From an uncultured Thiomonas sp. (lineage in GTDB: Bacteria > Pseudomonadota > Gammaproteobacteria > Burkholderiales > Burkholderiaceae_C): a stretch of DNA of 8,415 nucleotides. Every line of letters begins with the position of its first letter. Positions within the stretch are counted from its first letter, which is position 1. The DNA is taken from contig CALBRU010000232.1 in NCBI GenBank assembly GCA_937927695.1, forward strand, positions 1 to 8,415, in the 5' to 3' direction. Under the pieces are notes generated by a model. That model worked only from the letters and a program-made list of their open reading frames with translations, ran no database searches and had not been told where the DNA came from. Positions 6,036 to 8,415 of this stretch are shown here, in pieces. The position numbers were made by a program, and so were the translations under genes.

Positions 6036-8345
6036 ACTGAGGTCACTGCGCCGCAGCCCGACGCCCCCGTGCCGCGCAAGCGCTGGCCGATGCGTTTGCT
6101 CAAGGGGCTGCTGGCGGCGCTGCTGGCCGCGGTCATTCTGGTGGTCGGCGGCTTGAGCATTTTGCTGCTCACCTTCGATCCAAACCAGTACAAGGCCATG
6201 TTGATCCAGGTGGTTCAGGAGCGCGAGCACCGCACGCTGACGTTGCCGGGCACGATCGAGCTCACGCTGTTTCCGCCACTGACGCTGCGCACCGGGCCGT
6301 TCTCCTTGAGCGAGCGCGACTCTCCCACCGTTTTCGCGCGGGCTGACGACCTGCGGCTGCACCTCGATCTGTTCGCGCTGTTGCGGCGCAAGCTGGTGGT
6401 CGATCGGGTGGTGATGATCAAACCGCAGATTCATGTGGCCCGCGACGCGCAGGGGCGTTTGAACTTCGCCGACCTGCTGCCCGACAGCAAGCCCGAATCC
6501 GCGTCCCCGCGCAGCCCGCTGGGCCTGTCGGTGCACCGTCTGCAGGTGGAGCAGGGCGTGCTCTTTTACGACGACGACAAGGCCAAACTCCACGGCCAGT
6601 TCGACGGCCTCGATGTCGGCCTTTCCGGTCTGGACGGCGGCAACGCCGGGGCCTTCCATCTGCAGACCACGGCGCGCTTTGTCCAGCCCATGCTGGCAAT
6701 CCGCATCGCCCTGCGCGGTAAATTGCAGGCCGACCCGGCGCAGCACAGTATGGCGCTGACCGATCTGGCGCTCTCAATGCAGGGCGACGTACCGGGACTG
6801 AAGGCGATGCAGACCCAGCTCAGCGCCGACCAACTCGGGCTGCGCACCGGCTCGACGTGGGCGCTGGTGGCGCGGCAATGGCACATCAAGACCACAGGCC
6901 GCACCGAGAGCGGCGAAAACTTGAGTGCGCAGATCAGCCTGCCAACGCTCGATGCCAAGGGCGACGCCGTGCAGATCGGGCCGTTCGATGCCAGCGCCGA
7001 GATCGGCGCGACGCAAGCGCTGCAGCTGCAGTGCAAGACCCAGCAGGCCATGGGTGCCTGGAGCGCGCTGCGCGTGCCCGTGGCGCAGTGCGATGTGCAG
7101 CGCGGCGTGGTCGGAAAGCCGGGGGCGATGCGCCTGACTCTGGCCTCGCCGCTGCAGCTCGATCTCACTCATGCGCACTATGTTCTGCCCGCGATCAAGC
7201 TCTCGGGCCAACTCGCCCCCGACGCCAAACCGCAGACCTTGGCGCTGCAAGGCCATGCGCAATACGACGGCGGCGCGAACGGATCCACCGCGCAGTTTCA
7301 GCTCCAAGGCCTGGTGGCCGGCAGCGGGGTAAAGCTGTCGGGTGGATGGGCGCAGCCCGACACCCTGCGGCTCGACGTGAATGCCAACCGACTCAACCTC
7401 GACGATTGGTTGCCGCCGCCCGCCGCTCAGCCAAAAGCCGCCGCGCCCGCGCCTGCCCCCATCGACCTGTCGGCCTTTCAAAAATTCGGACTCAACGCGC
7501 AGTTCAAGATCGGCAGCCTGTTGTTCAAGGGCATGCAATGGAGCGCGGTGCAGGGCCAGTTGACCAGTGACCGCAAAACGCTGAGCCTGCAGCCTTTCAC
7601 CGCGCAGGGCTTTGGCGGCAGTGTGGACGCGAATCTGCGAGTGAATCTGGCGCAGCAGCAATACACCCTGCAGCAAAGCGGGCGTGATGTCAGCGTGCAG
7701 CCGGTGTTGCAGGCCTTGGTCGGCAAAGACTTTCTGCTGGGCAAGGCCAACTGGACGATGAACCTGACGGCACAGGGCAGGACCCTGCCCGCGCTCATCG
7801 TCAGCCTGTCGGGCAAGGCGCGGCTCGATGTGCGCAACGGCGCTGTGAAGGGCTTCAATCTGGCGCAGATGCTGCGCAATGCCCGCGCCCTGCTGGCGGC
7901 ACGCAAGGATGGGCAGTTCGCCGCCACCCCGGGCGAGCAGACTGATTTCACCTCGCTCGGCGCCACCTTTGTTCTGCAGAACGGGGTGGTGAACAACAGC
8001 GACCTCATGGTGCAGAGCCCGCTGTTGCGCGTGGGCGGCGAGGGCTGGTTCGATCTGCCCCGGCAGCGTCTGGACTATCTGCTGCTGCCCGCCGCCGTCG
8101 GTTCGCTACAGGGGCAGGGCGGGGCCGATCTCGCGGCTCTGCGCGGCGTCACCGTGCCGGTGCGTATCGCGGGCAGTTTTGCCCAGCCGAGCTACACCGT
8201 GTTGTGGTCGCAGGCGGGCGGGAATCTGTTGAAACAGACTTTGAAAAACACCTTGCAGAACGAACTGCAGAAACAGCTCGCACCCGCCCAGGACCAGCCG
8301 CTGCAGAAGGCGGTTCCTGGCCTGTTCAAGGGTTTGTTTCCTTGA
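6033..8345 (+). CDS. AsmA family inner-membrane protein
   Basis: The 770-residue protein has a basic N-terminus (VPRKRWPMRLLK) and one membrane segment at about residues 21-47 (GLLAALLAAVILVVGGLSIL). The AsmA N-terminal pattern follows: FDPNQYKAMLIQVV, LPGTIELTLFPPLTL, then FARADDLRLHLDLFALL and LVVDRVVMIKPQIHV with GRLNFADLL. A long beta-rich middle carries a Pro/Ala linker near 460-478. The AsmA C-terminal region (about 590-730) is well kept: GKARLDVRNGAVKGFNLAQM, DFTSLGATFVLQNGVVNN, VGGEGWFDLPRQRLDYLLLP and VPVRIAGSFAQPSYTV. AsmA-like proteins are anchored in the inner membrane with a large periplasmic part. They are related to bridge-like lipid transfer proteins and are tied to outer-membrane lipid and protein homeostasis; the precise role here is unknown. 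The ATG at 6033 lies in an inverted repeat and lacks a ribosome site. The gene is transcribed away from the monooxygenase gene. Confidence 0.93.
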   Translation: MTEVTAPQPDAPVPRKRWPMRLLKGLLAALLAAVILVVGGLSILLLTFDPNQYKAMLIQVVQEREHRTLTLPGTIELTLFPPLTLRTGPFSLSERDSPTVFARADDLRLHLDLFALLRRKLVVDRVVMIKPQIHVARDAQGRLNFADLLPDSKPESASPRSPLGLSVHRLQVEQGVLFYDDDKAKLHGQFDGLDVGLSGLDGGNAGAFHLQTTARFVQPMLAIRIALRGKLQADPAQHSMALTDLALSMQGDVPGLKAMQTQLSADQLGLRTGSTWALVARQWHIKTTGRTESGENLSAQISLPTLDAKGDAVQIGPFDASAEIGATQALQLQCKTQQAMGAWSALRVPVAQCDVQRGVVGKPGAMRLTLASPLQLDLTHAHYVLPAIKLSGQLAPDAKPQTLALQGHAQYDGGANGSTAQFQLQGLVAGSGVKLSGGWAQPDTLRLDVNANRLNLDDWLPPPAAQPKAAAPAPAPIDLSAFQKFGLNAQFKIGSLLFKGMQWSAVQGQLTSDRKTLSLQPFTAQGFGGSVDANLRVNLAQQQYTLQQSGRDVSVQPVLQALVGKDFLLGKANWTMNLTAQGRTLPALIVSLSGKARLDVRNGAVKGFNLAQMLRNARALLAARKDGQFAATPGEQTDFTSLGATFVLQNGVVNNSDLMVQSPLLRVGGEGWFDLPRQRLDYLLLPAAVGSLQGQGGADLAALRGVTVPVRIAGSFAQPSYTVLWSQAGGNLLKQTLKNTLQNELQKQLAPAQDQPLQKAVPGLFKGLFP

Positions 8346-8392
8346 ACCCAGAATTTCCATCAGGCGGGGCTACGCCCCTACACGGGTTCTGG
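8344..8392 (+). terminator. Nested inverted repeat after the AsmA gene, possible terminator
   Basis: An inner hairpin GGGGC-TAC-GCCCC (8366-8378) sits inside an outer pair GAACCC (8344-8349) and GGGTTC (8384-8389). The alternative outer pair CCAGAA (8348-8353) and TTCTGG (8387-8392) overlaps the first. The outer arm begins within the stop codon. No run of T follows, so a classical intrinsic terminator is not proven; it could also be the edge of a dispersed palindromic repeat. Confidence 0.35.
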
Positions 8393-8415
8393 CGGACGAT
8401 TTGGGGCGTCTTCGC

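Noticed and set aside
5892..6746. Upstream extension of the monooxygenase frame by 285 codons, antisense to the AsmA gene
   Set aside because: The extension is low-complexity, rich in Gln and Arg, and unlike any flavoprotein; the Rossmann motif begins just after the ATG at 5891. It is an antisense shadow caused by high GC.

Overview
The window looks like chromosomal DNA of a GC-rich Gram-negative bacterium, most likely a betaproteobacterium of the Burkholderiales (a Thiomonas-like genus is one possibility, inferred from gene content only). The clues are a strong G/C preference at third codon positions in most genes, a periplasmic DsbC isomerase next to a UbiH/UbiF-type flavin hydroxylase, an AsmA family protein, and a periplasmic or membrane-anchored di-haem peroxidase. 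It is densely coded, with no stretch over 300 bases lacking a gene. I see no tRNA, rRNA, CRISPR array, insertion sequence or phage gene.

Layout. Positions 1-1386 (+) hold a di-haem cytochrome c peroxidase/MauG family protein whose 5' end lies outside the window. It faces a small gene of unknown function at 1409-1825 (-), which has a weak resemblance to DUF3806-type proteins. A 146-base divergent gap leads to a compact three-gene unit on the plus strand: an AraC family regulator (1972-2832), azlC (2842-3597) and azlD (3594-3926). AzlC and AzlD together form a two-part exporter family known for branched-chain amino acids, and the adjacent regulator probably controls it. On the minus strand a UbiH/UbiF-like FAD monooxygenase (4683-5891) is followed after 26 bases by dsbC (3919-4656), whose 3' end overlaps that of azlD by 8 bases. 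A 141-base divergent gap separates the monooxygenase from a large AsmA family protein (6033-8345, +), which ends in a nested inverted repeat.

Most of the content is ordinary housekeeping and transport. The observations most worth a second look are: (a) an abrupt change in third-position GC inside the peroxidase gene near position 712, suggesting a mosaic gene; (b) a Tyr where classical CcpA peroxidases have the Met ligand of the second haem, pointing to the MauG-like side of the family; (c) a perfect 8+8 inverted repeat covering the start codon of the AsmA gene, with an eight-codon reading frame across it; and (d) a perfect 13-base palindrome in the leader of the monooxygenase gene. I do not see a convincing new multi-gene system.
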